From Apiosordaria backusii (lineage: Eukaryota; Ascomycota; Sordariomycetes; Sordariales; Lasiosphaeriaceae), in contig JAUKTV010000004.1 of NCBI GenBank assembly GCA_030549205.1, forward strand, positions 558,001 through 622,000: DNA of 64,000 nucleotides, given 5' to 3'. Numbering within the stretch: the stretch's first letter is position 1; every line of letters starts with the position of its first letter. Under the pieces are notes generated by a model. The model was not told the DNA's origin. It searched no databases and saw nothing but the letters and a program-made list of their open reading frames with translations. The position numbers were made by a program, and so were the translations under genes. Of this stretch, positions 32,339 through 42,161 are shown piece by piece.

Positions 32339-34002
32339 TGCTAGTGGACAAGATCAAAGCACTGGATTGGGAACTACTGATCAGACTGGACTCTGCAATG
32401 AAACCACCATTCCCATGGTCGTTATATACCGTGCGTTGGCAGAGAAAACGCTCACCGAGAAACATCGGTAAGGCTTCCGCTCATGACCTCATTCCAGCTA
32501 CAGGATATGATTAGAAACTGGGCGACCATTGTCAAGGCCCTCGCCTGATCCATGCTCCAGGGCAATGGAATGGTTCTGTAGAGCCTCAAGAATGCCTGGG
32601 TGGTTCGCTATAACAAATCAATTATCGATATGCTCTTGTAGGGGCGACATTGTGGTTGCTCATATTCTTGCCACAACGCATCCATCGGGCACGGATTGAG
32701 GATCATGTTACCTAGATGAGTATGGTTAATCGATAACAGATCGATCTTACCTGAAAAGGAACTGCATGCATTCTACCTCATATAATCTCAGCTCCAGCTT
32801 TCCATCATCGACCAATCATGAAAGCCGGGGCTGGGTGATTTAAGCGCCTGCTGACTTCTGGCACGGCCACTTTGGAAGTTCATAACGCTGCAGCTGCCCA
32901 GTTCACACCGAGAATTGGTCGCACACTTTTCCCTCTTGCTCTGACAGCCTACTCACTTGCCTGGCCATACTCTTGAGGCATGATTCCAATGACCACTCCC
33001 GTCCTTCGAAAAATGCCAACATCCGCTCCGAACCAACCCGATCCTCACCCGATCGTTTCGCTACCATCTGTCTAGTCTTGGCAGATGTGGTCCCTTCTTC
33101 CTCCGCGCCTCCGAGTGACCCCGTGCCCGCTGTCAGTTACCACAACGATCATGCCCTCAGTGTCGTGGAATTCGCGGGTGGAAGTCACCCCTCCCGGCCC
33201 ATCGTCGCTTTGGAATTAGCAACGCAGAGGAAGGGGCTGGTCACAAATTTCCATTGTGTGGGCTGTGCCATCGATCAAGCTCTGTTCGTGACGGTGATTG
33301 AGATGGAATTCCCATGATTGGTACCGCTTGATGATTGGTGATGCAACGCTTGTTCGGCTGCAAACCACGCCCATTCTAGCTACATAGGGCTTTCACCAAG
33401 GAGTGCACTTGAGTGTGGGCATTCAGCCTACTCTTGTCGAACTTTTGTGCCTGAGGCCACACTTGGATTTCCATTTTATATGCTGCGGACGGGCCTAGAT
33501 GTGGTTGAATTTGGGTAGTGGACATCGCATCAGATCCCACCCGAAGCTCAGCAATCCCATTTCTTTCCTTCAGCTTCCCTTTTTAAGTTGTTAATTCATT
33601 CCCAGCGCTCTTTTCCACTTTGTCTTTTCGACCATTGATATGAGAGGAGGGCCTCCTTTGATGGGATTCCTTGCCATCTCTACCAACAAGCGTTCCGATA
33701 TTTTTACTCAAGCTTCCCCCCTTCTGAGTAGCTGTGGCCTTCCCGTGCCTTATTACCCAACACCCCCCGGAGTTAAAAAGGACAGAGACGGATCCGAGTC
33801 AAAGCCTCCTGGTAAAAACTGTTGAGCTTGTGCGGTCCCTTCTTCCAAGTCCTAACACAATCGCTTGGGCCGCATCTGCCACGGAGAGGCTTTCCCTGAA
33901 CATAGGTATGTCCTCTCTTAGTGAACAGCTAGAAGCATACTGACTGATATTTAGGAAGAAGCTTAAGAAGTCCTGTCCCCTCCTGGGGCCATCTCCGACA
34001 CC
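32339..34002. promoter_or_regulatory. divergent promoter region B4/P3'
   Basis: About 1.66 kb. The P3' leader appears to contain a 49-nt intron at 33906..33954 (GTATGT, CTGAC, TTTAG), and an in-frame TAA just after that intron fixes the P3' start at 34003. Two upstream open frames (33640 and 33734) may be uORFs. A 114-codon frame at 32973 has no support. Confidence 0.45.
33906..33954 (+). other. probable 5' leader intron of P3'
   Basis: Donor GTATGT, branch TACTGAC, acceptor ATTTAG, 49 nt, ending 48 nt before the P3' ATG. Confidence 0.5.
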
Positions 34003-34668
34003 ATGAGCAACAGACAAAACGTATCAAACCCTCGCTTGCGCCGGGTCAACGCTACGGGCTTCCGGCTGAATCATCGCCGGGAATGCATCATGAGAGCTAA
34101 GGTCCTTCCTGAATACCCATACACGGAGGGTGTGACCTATGAAGCATTCTATTCAAGACACCACCGGCTCAACTACATCTGGAAAGACACCGTAACGGCA
34201 CTCGGATGGCACACCTTACCCCCGGCTCCGAGCAGAACAATCAACCCGCGCGGAGGTGTGTTCAAGCCCATTGGCTGGATCGATCTCTACCTTCAGCAGC
34301 CCAACTCTCCCTTTGATTGGAAGTTTATTCGGTTCCACGTTGTTGACGAACCTTTGAACTTTGATCTCATCATCGGTGAAGTCAGCTGCGCCGAGCTCTT
34401 AGGCGAGGCCTTCGACTTCGAGCAGTTCAACCGTGGCCCAGAAGAATACGAACGACAACGACAATATGCTTATGCTCTGTGGGAGCAGCAGCAACTCGAG
34501 GCGTTGACGCTAGAGGGTCAGGAGCCGTCATGGCCTCGAGCAGGGAATTGGATGGAGGGCGCGGTTCAGGTCCCCGATGGACAATGGAACCAATATGATT
34601 ACCATGGCGAGGAGATGGAGTTTGACTGGTACGTTTCGTTGCTCCCATACTCTACAAGTTCACGCTGA
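34003..34668 (+). CDS. P3': degenerate retropepsin-like domain protein, block 2
   Basis: The open frame is 221 residues, start context GACACCATGAG. An intron 34629..34683 (GTACGT donor, GCTGAC branch, TTGTAG acceptor) probably removes the last 13 codons; joining TG to A at 34684 then makes a TGA stop, giving 208 residues. Using the next AG (34697) instead would add a hydrophobic 44-residue tail. Residues about 45-130 match the retropepsin-like pattern: YEAFYSRHHRLNYIWKDTVT then ALG, IGWIDLYLQQP, WKFIRFHVVDEPLNFDLIIG. The last element resembles the DxIxG strand of fungal retropepsin-like proteins, but the catalytic Asp is replaced (SRH). In sequence it is nearer to P2 and P2' than to P3. The Gln/Glu-rich C-terminus is probably helical or disordered. 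Head-to-head with family B copy 4. Confidence 0.63.
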   Translation: MSNRQNVSNPRLRRVNATGFRLNHRRECIMRAKVLPEYPYTEGVTYEAFYSRHHRLNYIWKDTVTALGWHTLPPAPSRTINPRGGVFKPIGWIDLYLQQPNSPFDWKFIRFHVVDEPLNFDLIIGEVSCAELLGEAFDFEQFNRGPEEYERQRQYAYALWEQQQLEALTLEGQEPSWPRAGNWMEGAVQVPDGQWNQYDYHGEEMEFDWYVSLLPYSTSSR

Positions 34669-35330
34669 CCTCTATTTTTGTAGATTTCTTTCCCCAGTAC
34701 CAGCGAGGACTTGCACGTTCGCTTTCTTGGCTTTGGTTTCAATCACTATGTTCTTATGACCACGAGAATAATGAGATTGTTTCAATGGCGGTGTTTTGTG
34801 TTCTGCTTCTCCTTCCTATCATGCTAACCCCTCAATACTGAGTGTTAACGTTATTCATCCGACCCGACCCCCACCCTACCTAGACTGAGATTACGATAAA
34901 AGCCGGCGAAGAAAACCCCACTCTTGTCAAGTCAGCATTTATTCTCGCTTTGCTAATTTCACTTATTCCGTTGTCTATTTGGCTTTTTCCTAGTCTTTCT
35001 TTGAGTAGCTGTACGCAGCATTCTTCCTGGGCAACGAGAATAACACTTCCGTGGGAACCAAAACAAAATGACCGTTGTTGCAAGATGACACCACATTACG
35101 ACTTCTAAGCACGAGAACTTGCAATAGAAACCAGGGAAAAAATGACCCTTCTTGCAGGATCGTATCACATCAAGATTTCGTGGCACTTACACCCAGACCA
35201 TAGGCCTCTTGGAGTCCGATTCACAAAGTTTGGGAGCTTTTCGCATCTCCAGATCAGACCTAGGCTAGCGGTTTGGCCAGAGCCGCGAGGACCACCGATC
35301 TCTCGGTCCGTTGAATATTTATCTCTATTT

Positions 35331-35718
35331 ACGCCACTCGAGGGCATGATTGGTATAACCTATACCATCTGAGTTACCGGGGTAAGATATAGCCTAAGAG
35401 CGCCAATCTCTATATTCAATACGAGCATTGATAACTGTTAAGTTTTTTCGGTATTTTCTGTAGTGCGAAGCAGCCACCAGCCAACTTAAAAAAGCCCACT
35501 TCAGCCAGGTTTAGTTATCAAACAACGCCACTCGAGGGCATAATTAGCATAACACACACCATCTGAGTCACAGGGGTAAAATATAGCTTAAGAGCGCCAA
35601 TCTCTATGTTCAATACGAGCACTAACAATTATTAAGCTTTTCCGGTGTTTTCTGTGGTGCAAGGCGGCCACCAGCCAACTCAAAAAAGCCCACTTCAGCC
35701 AGGTTTAGTCACCAAACA
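35331..35718. repeat. 194-bp tandem duplication with RIP-like divergence
   Basis: Two adjoining units, 35331..35524 and 35525..35718, both beginning ACGCCACTCGAGGGCAT. By eye they differ at 26 positions, of which 24 are transitions and 2 transversions. Such a bias is the signature of repeat-induced point mutation. The unit encodes nothing recognisable. Confidence 0.8.
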
Positions 35719-36092
35719 AGCAATATCTGCACCCACGTGCCGTGTCAGCCTATCAGCCCAAAAGTACTTGACTTGGCAGTCAAGGATCAAGCCAAGCACT
35801 ACGGCTCGGGACGATAGATCGTGGGGTCCCTCCGGTATTGCCTAGCTCATCCTGAATGGTGAGTTCGGATCGGTAGTGGTCTCGCTTTCTGATATATGCA
35901 AACTCTGTGGTGATTGGTTACAAGAAATCAGTCTCGGGATAAGCCTTGCGAATGCAGGTGCTATATACACGCCCTGTCATTGTCTTGGCCGCATTGCATG
36001 GCCCGATGGAATTCCTATTCGGTATATATAGACCTCGACCGCCTTGATATGATCAACTGTTATTCGATCAACCAGGAATAAGATCAATCGAC

Positions 36093-36290
36093 ATGATCAA
36101 AAACACCTCATCAGAGGGGTATTGGCACGGTGGTAGCTTCAATGTGCCATTTCCAAAACAGCCTGCTGATGGTGACCAATAATTCGTTCTACTGCTCACC
36201 GAGCTCAAAACAGTCGGTCAGTTGGTCCAATCGCGAACAATGGTGGAAGTTCCAAAGACCAAGAAGCAAGGCACGCACACCAATGGAGAG
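36093..36290 (+). pseudogene. possible decayed gene start
   Basis: ATG at 36093 about 70 bp after a TATA-like GGTATATATAG. It opens a frame of 29 codons (ending PKQPADGDQ, then TAA), and the same frame continues with FVLLLTELKTVGQLVQSR before a TGA at about 36297. A TAA after a Gln-rich context could be a RIP-type CAA to TAA change, and the RIP-like repeat is nearby. The family is not recognised, and a chance frame is possible. Confidence 0.2.
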
Positions 36291-36877
36291 CACTGCGGAT
36301 GAAGGAAGACATGAAGCGTCTTGATAAGCCGAAATGTATGAGGTAATGATGATCTCGAAGACTGCCACACCATTGTAGCTAAGGGCGGTAATCAGCTACG
36401 AAAACCGGGGTGTGAAAAGTTTTGCAGCTGCGCCGGGAAACAGATAGTGACGACCTGAATACCGAAGGCAGTCTTGTTGTGAGACCGAATCCTGCAACAG
36501 TGCTGGGAAGGTTCCCATCAGATTGGTATGACTGAGCTACCTGGCCTCGCTGATAAAATTCTTATGATGAGGCTGGCACATTATCCTCGACCAGTTGCTT
36601 CCATCCGTGCCGACCCCATCCTCCCATTCTTCGTGGGTGCTGCAGTGGCAGTCATTGTAGGTCATAATGAGCCAATGGTTGTTCCGAGGCAGATGGATTG
36701 ATCGTAATCCAGTGGTGTGTAAGTATGTACTCGCCGCCAGCCCTGCAAATTCAGGGCGGCAAAGAGCGTCGACCTCCCACTGGACCCGATCCATCACATC
36801 AGCCCGGAGTCCAAAGTCCCCATTTTGCCCACTTCGTAGGTTGACAGGGAACCACATCCCGTTAAGCCCCACCAACT

Positions 36878-38923
36878 TCATTCACGGAAATTTCCACCGC
36901 AATAATTCCGACTTGCATCCCCCTCTACTTTCACAAGACTCTGCGGCACCACCTCCCCTGGCGGGGAATACCCTCCCAAGGCCGTCACAGCCGCCGCAAA
37001 CCCCTTCCAAAAGTCGCAAGGCGTCTTTTGATTCTTGTCATCGCTGACGGTCGACATGCCCCAGCCACCCACATCCAGCACGCCCGTGATCTGCTCGCCT
37101 CTGCTGCTGACTGGATGATCCCAACGTATTACCGGCGGAATGTTCAGTACTTTCCGGTTTGTGTTAGGATTTCCTGTGGTAATGTACGAGGAAAAGTAGC
37201 TCTGTATGGCTGTGCTGATGCCTGCCACCAAGGCGCCGAGCACAGGCACAAAAAACATTGTAAGATCGTCGAGGAAGGTGTCGGAGGTGTAGGCTGTGCT
37301 GAAGAAGGTCGGTATCAAGTCGGTGGCGTGTTGGCCAGGGAAGACGCTGTATTGCATGTTCCAGACTTTGCTGTCGCCGAAGGCTTCTGTGAGGTCTGTA
37401 TGAGACAAAGTAATGATCAGGTCAGCAACTTGGGCAGCACGCCTCAGTGAAACTTTGACTTACGCCTAATGTGGCACGTAAAGCAACTATCCCGCATAAA
37501 ATCGGTCATCCTGGCTGTCTGCGTGGCATATTTTGCTCTCTTTGCCCCTTTCACAGGAGGGTAGACTTCCTCAATCTTGTCGTTCACACCCGCCGTGAGG
37601 GTGTCATTGGGGAACAACTGACGCAAGAATCCCGAGAACTGCGCATCAGTCTGTATGGAACCGCCCACAAACGAGCTTGCCTCGTCCGCAACATGTGATA
37701 AGATCAAAGACTCGAGCTTCCAAAACCTCCCCAAGGCTAGCTCCAGCACTGGCAGCTGACGAATATACTTCCCATCCGGTGTTGGGCCAATCGCAAAGGT
37801 ACCCGGCGCCTGCTTCAGGTTGAGCGCATTATTCGCCTTGATCAAGGCTGTTGAGTCAGCAGCTCGAAGACAGGCCAAGCCTCTACCCTGACATCCGGCG
37901 AGTGTTGCGAAGTCTTGAAAGGTATCCTCGACTTTCCCAGCACGGTCCCATATCGGCTGGAAGGCTGGCGATTGAAGAATTGCCCTAGAGAAAAGAGGAT
38001 CAAGGCTGCCACCTTCTGCGACGACATGATGAAATATTGACGATGCTCCAGCCGATTCACCCATAGCTGTAACCCGGGTAGGATCACCCCCAACCAAGTG
38101 GATGTAGTCCCTCACCCATTGCAAAGCAGCCCTTTGGTCGTGCAACCCAGCATTGGCAAGTCCATCCCGCTCGATAGAATTACCCGCCAAAAATCCAAAA
38201 GCCCCGAGTCGATAGTTCATGGTAACGAATATCATGCCATTGTTTGACTGTCCTATCATCCCCCCCCCGTCATAGAAGGGCAAATCTGGCGTCATCGTGT
38301 CTTTACTTCCAAATAGAAAGCCGCCTCCGTAGATCCACGTAACCACTGGTAGTTTGATGGATGGATTTCTGAGTGCTTTACCAGGGACGTAGATGTCGAG
38401 GAAGAGGCAGTCCTCACTTCCACCTGAGAAAAGCGGCAAGGGTATCCCACCCAGGCTGAACAAGCGGTTAGTTTCCATCATTCTGAAGGCCCACGCTGGA
38501 GCACATACAACTGGTTGATAGCAGCCCCGGCGGGAGCATTATTTCCCGGTCCCACCATATTGATCCCATTAGGAGCTGACTGAATGCATTTTGGACCATA
38601 ACTTCCATCTTGGAGGGTGGTGTTCCGCGGTGGTGGAGCCGGCTTGGCCCATCTCAGCTCGCCAACGGGGGGAGCTGCATATCTAACATTCTTGAAGACA
38701 TACCTAGAGTGTCATTAGCTCGTGAAAGCACTGGTGGAGGAGCTGTCAGAACTTACAAGTCACTTGAGGCTCGATAAGATGAAGCTCTGAACGACCCATA
38801 CGGCAAGGTGAGAATAGGCAACGACGCATTGTCTTGAAAACTGACTCCGAGTTTCAAAGGAACGCAAGTAACAAGAGGAAGAAACGACAGAAAGAAGCAA
38901 AAGAATGTGTTGGGAAGTGTCAT
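36878..38923 (-). CDS. secreted type-B carboxylesterase/lipase
   Basis: Four exons on the minus strand: 38757..38923, 38509..38703, 37464..38455 and 36878..37395; 623 residues. All introns (53, 53 and 68 nt) have GTNNGT donors and AG acceptors and keep frame. The first 20 residues (MTLPNTFFCFFLSFLPLVTC) are a signal peptide, so the enzyme should be secreted or vacuolar. Alpha/beta-hydrolase hallmarks of the COesterase family are visible: SEDCLFLDIYVP, oxyanion-hole YGGGF, nucleophile elbow GESAG (Ser about 255), acidic residue in HVADEAS (Glu about 379) and catalytic His in PGQHATDL (about 474). It hydrolyses carboxylic esters; the substrate (lipid, cell-wall ester, mycotoxin or sterol ester) cannot be told. 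It is the first conserved gene beyond the array. Confidence 0.88.
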
Positions 38924-41900
38924 CTCGCCCAGACGGAAAGCAGCGCAGAACACACCACTACAGCCGAGGTCAAGAAATCCCCTACAGAAATGTTTCTCAA
39001 GTCAAGAGACATAGGAAAGTCTCCAATATATGAGAATCCTAGCAAAGTGCTAGACAAACAGCATAAGCCCCCAAACTAGAAAGCCGCCTTGATCGCTCTC
39101 GCCGGACCGCTCGGCCGACCCACCCCGCCATCACCTCCGTCCTCCTCCGAGCAAATGAGCAGCGAAAGAAGCTCACCTTGACCTCGATGACAAAAGAACG
39201 CCTTCCCTGAAAGGAAGTCATCTCCATAAGATCGCGCCGCAGCCGCAAGGTACCTACAGGAGTCGGTGCCTCACCTCAGCGACACCATCACTCTCAACGC
39301 GCCAATCACCATGCTCAATTGAGTCGTTCATCTTTGAGAAGTTGTGACATGAACTCGAGCGAACATCTAATTGGTAGCCTTGTCAGGGCTCTCAACCAAT
39401 CGCTATGTCGAAATTGGCTTGTTCATGATGCTCAACTTGCACGTTTTGTTCTGTTCAGTGTTTTGTGTTTCCTGGCCGAAGTGTAGGTCGGCAGGCTGGG
39501 TCAGCTCGAGGTCGCGGCCATCAGCTATCATGCAGGGCGAAGCGCAAAGCTTCCCGACCAAAATGTAAGCAAAAATAAGAGAATTATCGAGATGGCCGTT
39601 TGATCGGTGATGAATAACGCAGTCGCTCTTTTACACTGTGAGTTGAAGTGAAGTTGAATTTCGAGAAATGATTATGAACGTGACTCGCGAAACGATGGAA
39701 AAGGGGCAGGCGCTTAATAACCCTAACCCTCCTTCGCATTCTGTGCTCAGGGAAAGACGAGAGGGATACCTAGCAAATCATGCGACAAATTGAGCGAAAA
39801 AGTTAAACAAATTTCAACACAGAGAGATTGACGCGCTCGAGGGAAAACCTAAAAAGTAAAGCCCGAAGTTGGGCTCGAACGCAAAAGCGAAGGGCTGTTG
39901 CCGCGCTCATCCCAAGTGTTGGCACCTGGAAGGTGAGCAACCTGCACAAACAACAGGGCAATTATCCACAGGATAAAGACCAGCCCACTGCGTAAACGAG
40001 GATGTCAAACATCATTGTTTAATTGTTTAGCTACTTCGCTGGAAGTAAAACAAAGGACTGGGGTATATATACCAGACACGCATCTGCTCCCATCACCACC
40101 GCCCCCATCACCGCCGCTCTCGCATTGCATGGCCATCGTCATTTTCATTTGCAAATACCGCTTGACTGACATCACTACAGTCGCTTGCCATTGCATCTCA
40201 TCTACTCCATCATCTCTCTGGCAACGGCCCGAAACCCCAAGCAGTCCTCCAATTAACCACTCCCCAGAAACTCGAACCTCATCCAGCCCAACCAGTCGAT
40301 CCAGGGTTGGAGAGCAGAGTTCCACCCCTTGGATCATGTCTAATACAACGAAAAACTAATTTCTTGGCTCAATCAACGTCTCCAGGTTAATGATGTATAA
40401 GACCAAACACCCCTAGCTGGGCGTCTTACGCCATCTCGGCGGTTGGGCAACTTCGCGAGAGCAATGATAAGCCGCTGGGAGCAGGTTAGACTAATTATTT
40501 ACCGAAACTAAAACAAACGACCATCTCGCGAACAAGGACCTCAAGGGCGTGCCGGATGGGAGATGCTTACATTGCCCTGTTATCCATTAGACACTCTTGC
40601 TGCTGATTACACCACATGGTTTGTATTTGCGATGCTTAGATAGGAACGTTGTGATATGTACCTGCTCTGGTGACTTTGGTATTCTTCTGATTTATGTATC
40701 TATCCCAGAAGGGATTTAAAATGGCACCTGGGTACGTTGTCAATGTTTCTGACCCTGCTGTACATTACACACACAGCACAACAGCTCAAGAGCTCTCGAG
40801 CTGGACTCGGGAGAGACAATAATGAAGAAAAAAGCTAAGAACACACAACAGTGCTTTGACTCAAGCTTCTCTGATAACACCAGATGACAAAAGAAAGAAA
40901 GAAAAGTAACACACGACCACGCCTCGTTGAAGAGGACCTCACAGGATACACCCGGTTCACACCGCACGCCCCATACTTTGATAAGTCAGAACAGATAAAG
41001 CGAAGAGAATCACACCGCACGCTCAATACTTAGATGGGTATCTCGAAAGAATCAGAACAGATTAGACAAAGAGAAGAGAAAGACATGGGATCGGGGCCTG
41101 ATTTAGGGAGTTGAACTCAGTTAAGAGACCAAAGTCATTGACGTGATATGGGCAGTGGAAGGCAGCATAACCACCACCAACCGTCACTAATGAAGCAACA
41201 CCAAGCAACTCGAGTGGAATCGATGACATCTTCCTCCATTCCCACCCAAAAAGCCACAATCAAATAGATATAAAAATGGATCCTAGACAAAAGAGAACAA
41301 AACAACCAAGCATCGTCTCGAACCCTGGCCCTCCGGACTTCAAGTCCTCCTACCCACTCACTCACCGTACCCCGTTCGCCCATAAGCTCTCTTCCCAAAC
41401 TCTCATTCACAAGATGTTGACGAGAAGAAAAAGGCACCACACACCAACTATCCCCCGGACTGAACCGAGGCCCTTACGGCATGTGAATTCTTCAATCCAC
41501 ATCGCACCTCCCCAAATACCTCCTCCAGGCGGCCGCTTCTCAGGCAAAGGCAGGTGGTTTTAGGCCGGACGGCGTGTGATGGACCAGAGGAATCTAGCTA
41601 CATGTTGAATGAACCATCATCCGCGCGTTGCACACACACCCACATTCACACATCGAACGACCTTTTGGTAATCTCAAATTTCAACTTCATAGCCAGAAGC
41701 TCTGCACAAACTGCATACATCATCATCAATCTCTCTCCAACTCTCATCATTTAAGCCTTCGTCCATCCAGCCCATCTCCTGATAGAAACGTGATTTCATC
41801 ATCAATCTTCCAGTCACTGACAACAAGACCCCTTCGACTCAAGGCTCAAACAGAAGAACGTACTCATCACCAATCTTTAGCCAACAAAAATAAACGCAGC

Positions 41901-42161
41901 GTGGAAGAAGAAGAAAAAGAGAAGAGTATCATCAAACGCAAAAAAGAATCCATTTGTAAGCCCACTTTCCCACCAAAACGCCAAAACCCCGCGTAGCCGA
42001 AAAATGCTGCCGTGGAGAAAGAAAGTCATCAATGAGCCGAGCATCTCTGGTTCTCCTCCAACGAGGGGAAAAAACCAAAAGGACCCCGGCTCATTCTGCT
42101 CTTTCCGCCATTCAGGGGTATCTTGCCACTGCATATCCTATTTGATATAATCGTTGCCCGG
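38924..42161. other. gene-poor intergenic region
   Basis: About 3.2 kb between the esterase promoter and the 3' end of the Ysc84-type gene. It contains AACCCTAACCCT at 39719..39730. Open frames at 40005-40359 and 41276-41996 are low in complexity and unsupported. No tRNA fold was found. Confidence 0.5.
39719..39730. repeat. interstitial telomere-like motif (AACCCTAACCCT)
   Basis: Two exact units, about 0.8 kb upstream of the esterase start, reading toward it as TTAGGG on the minus strand. Could be a telobox. Confidence 0.45.

Larger units (their letters stand above)
34669..36877. other. transition zone between the array and conserved genes
   Basis: About 2.2 kb with no intact gene. It holds the 194-bp RIP-like tandem repeat and, after a TATA-like GGTATATATAG near 36020, a 29-codon frame starting at 36093 that continues open beyond its TAA, suggestive of a decayed gene start. 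Confidence 0.5.

Noticed and set aside
32973..33317. Plus-strand open frame of 114 codons in the B4/P3' gap
   Set aside because: Lies in a divergent promoter region, and no equivalent exists in the other pairs.
5794..34668. Array as an intact LTR retrotransposon or its relics
   Set aside because: Apart from the retropepsin-like domains there is no reverse transcriptase, integrase, gag zinc knuckle or pair of long terminal repeats, and the genes have introns and alternate in strand.
2424..34668. Array as a CRISPR, NLR or biosynthetic cluster
   Set aside because: No repeats with spacers, no NACHT/NB-ARC or HET motifs, and no biosynthetic enzymes were found in it.
35331..35718. SINE origin of the 194-bp repeat
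   Set aside because: The minus strand has an A-box-like TGACTCAGATGG, but a B box and a poly(A) tail are lacking.
36470..36560. tRNA-like stretch on the minus strand (TAGCTCAGTCA resembles an A box)
   Set aside because: No matching acceptor stem and no proper B box at the right distance; at best a decayed tRNA or SINE.
39850..39940. Possible tRNA around GGGCTCGAACGC
   Set aside because: The T-arm stem does not pair and no cloverleaf can be drawn.
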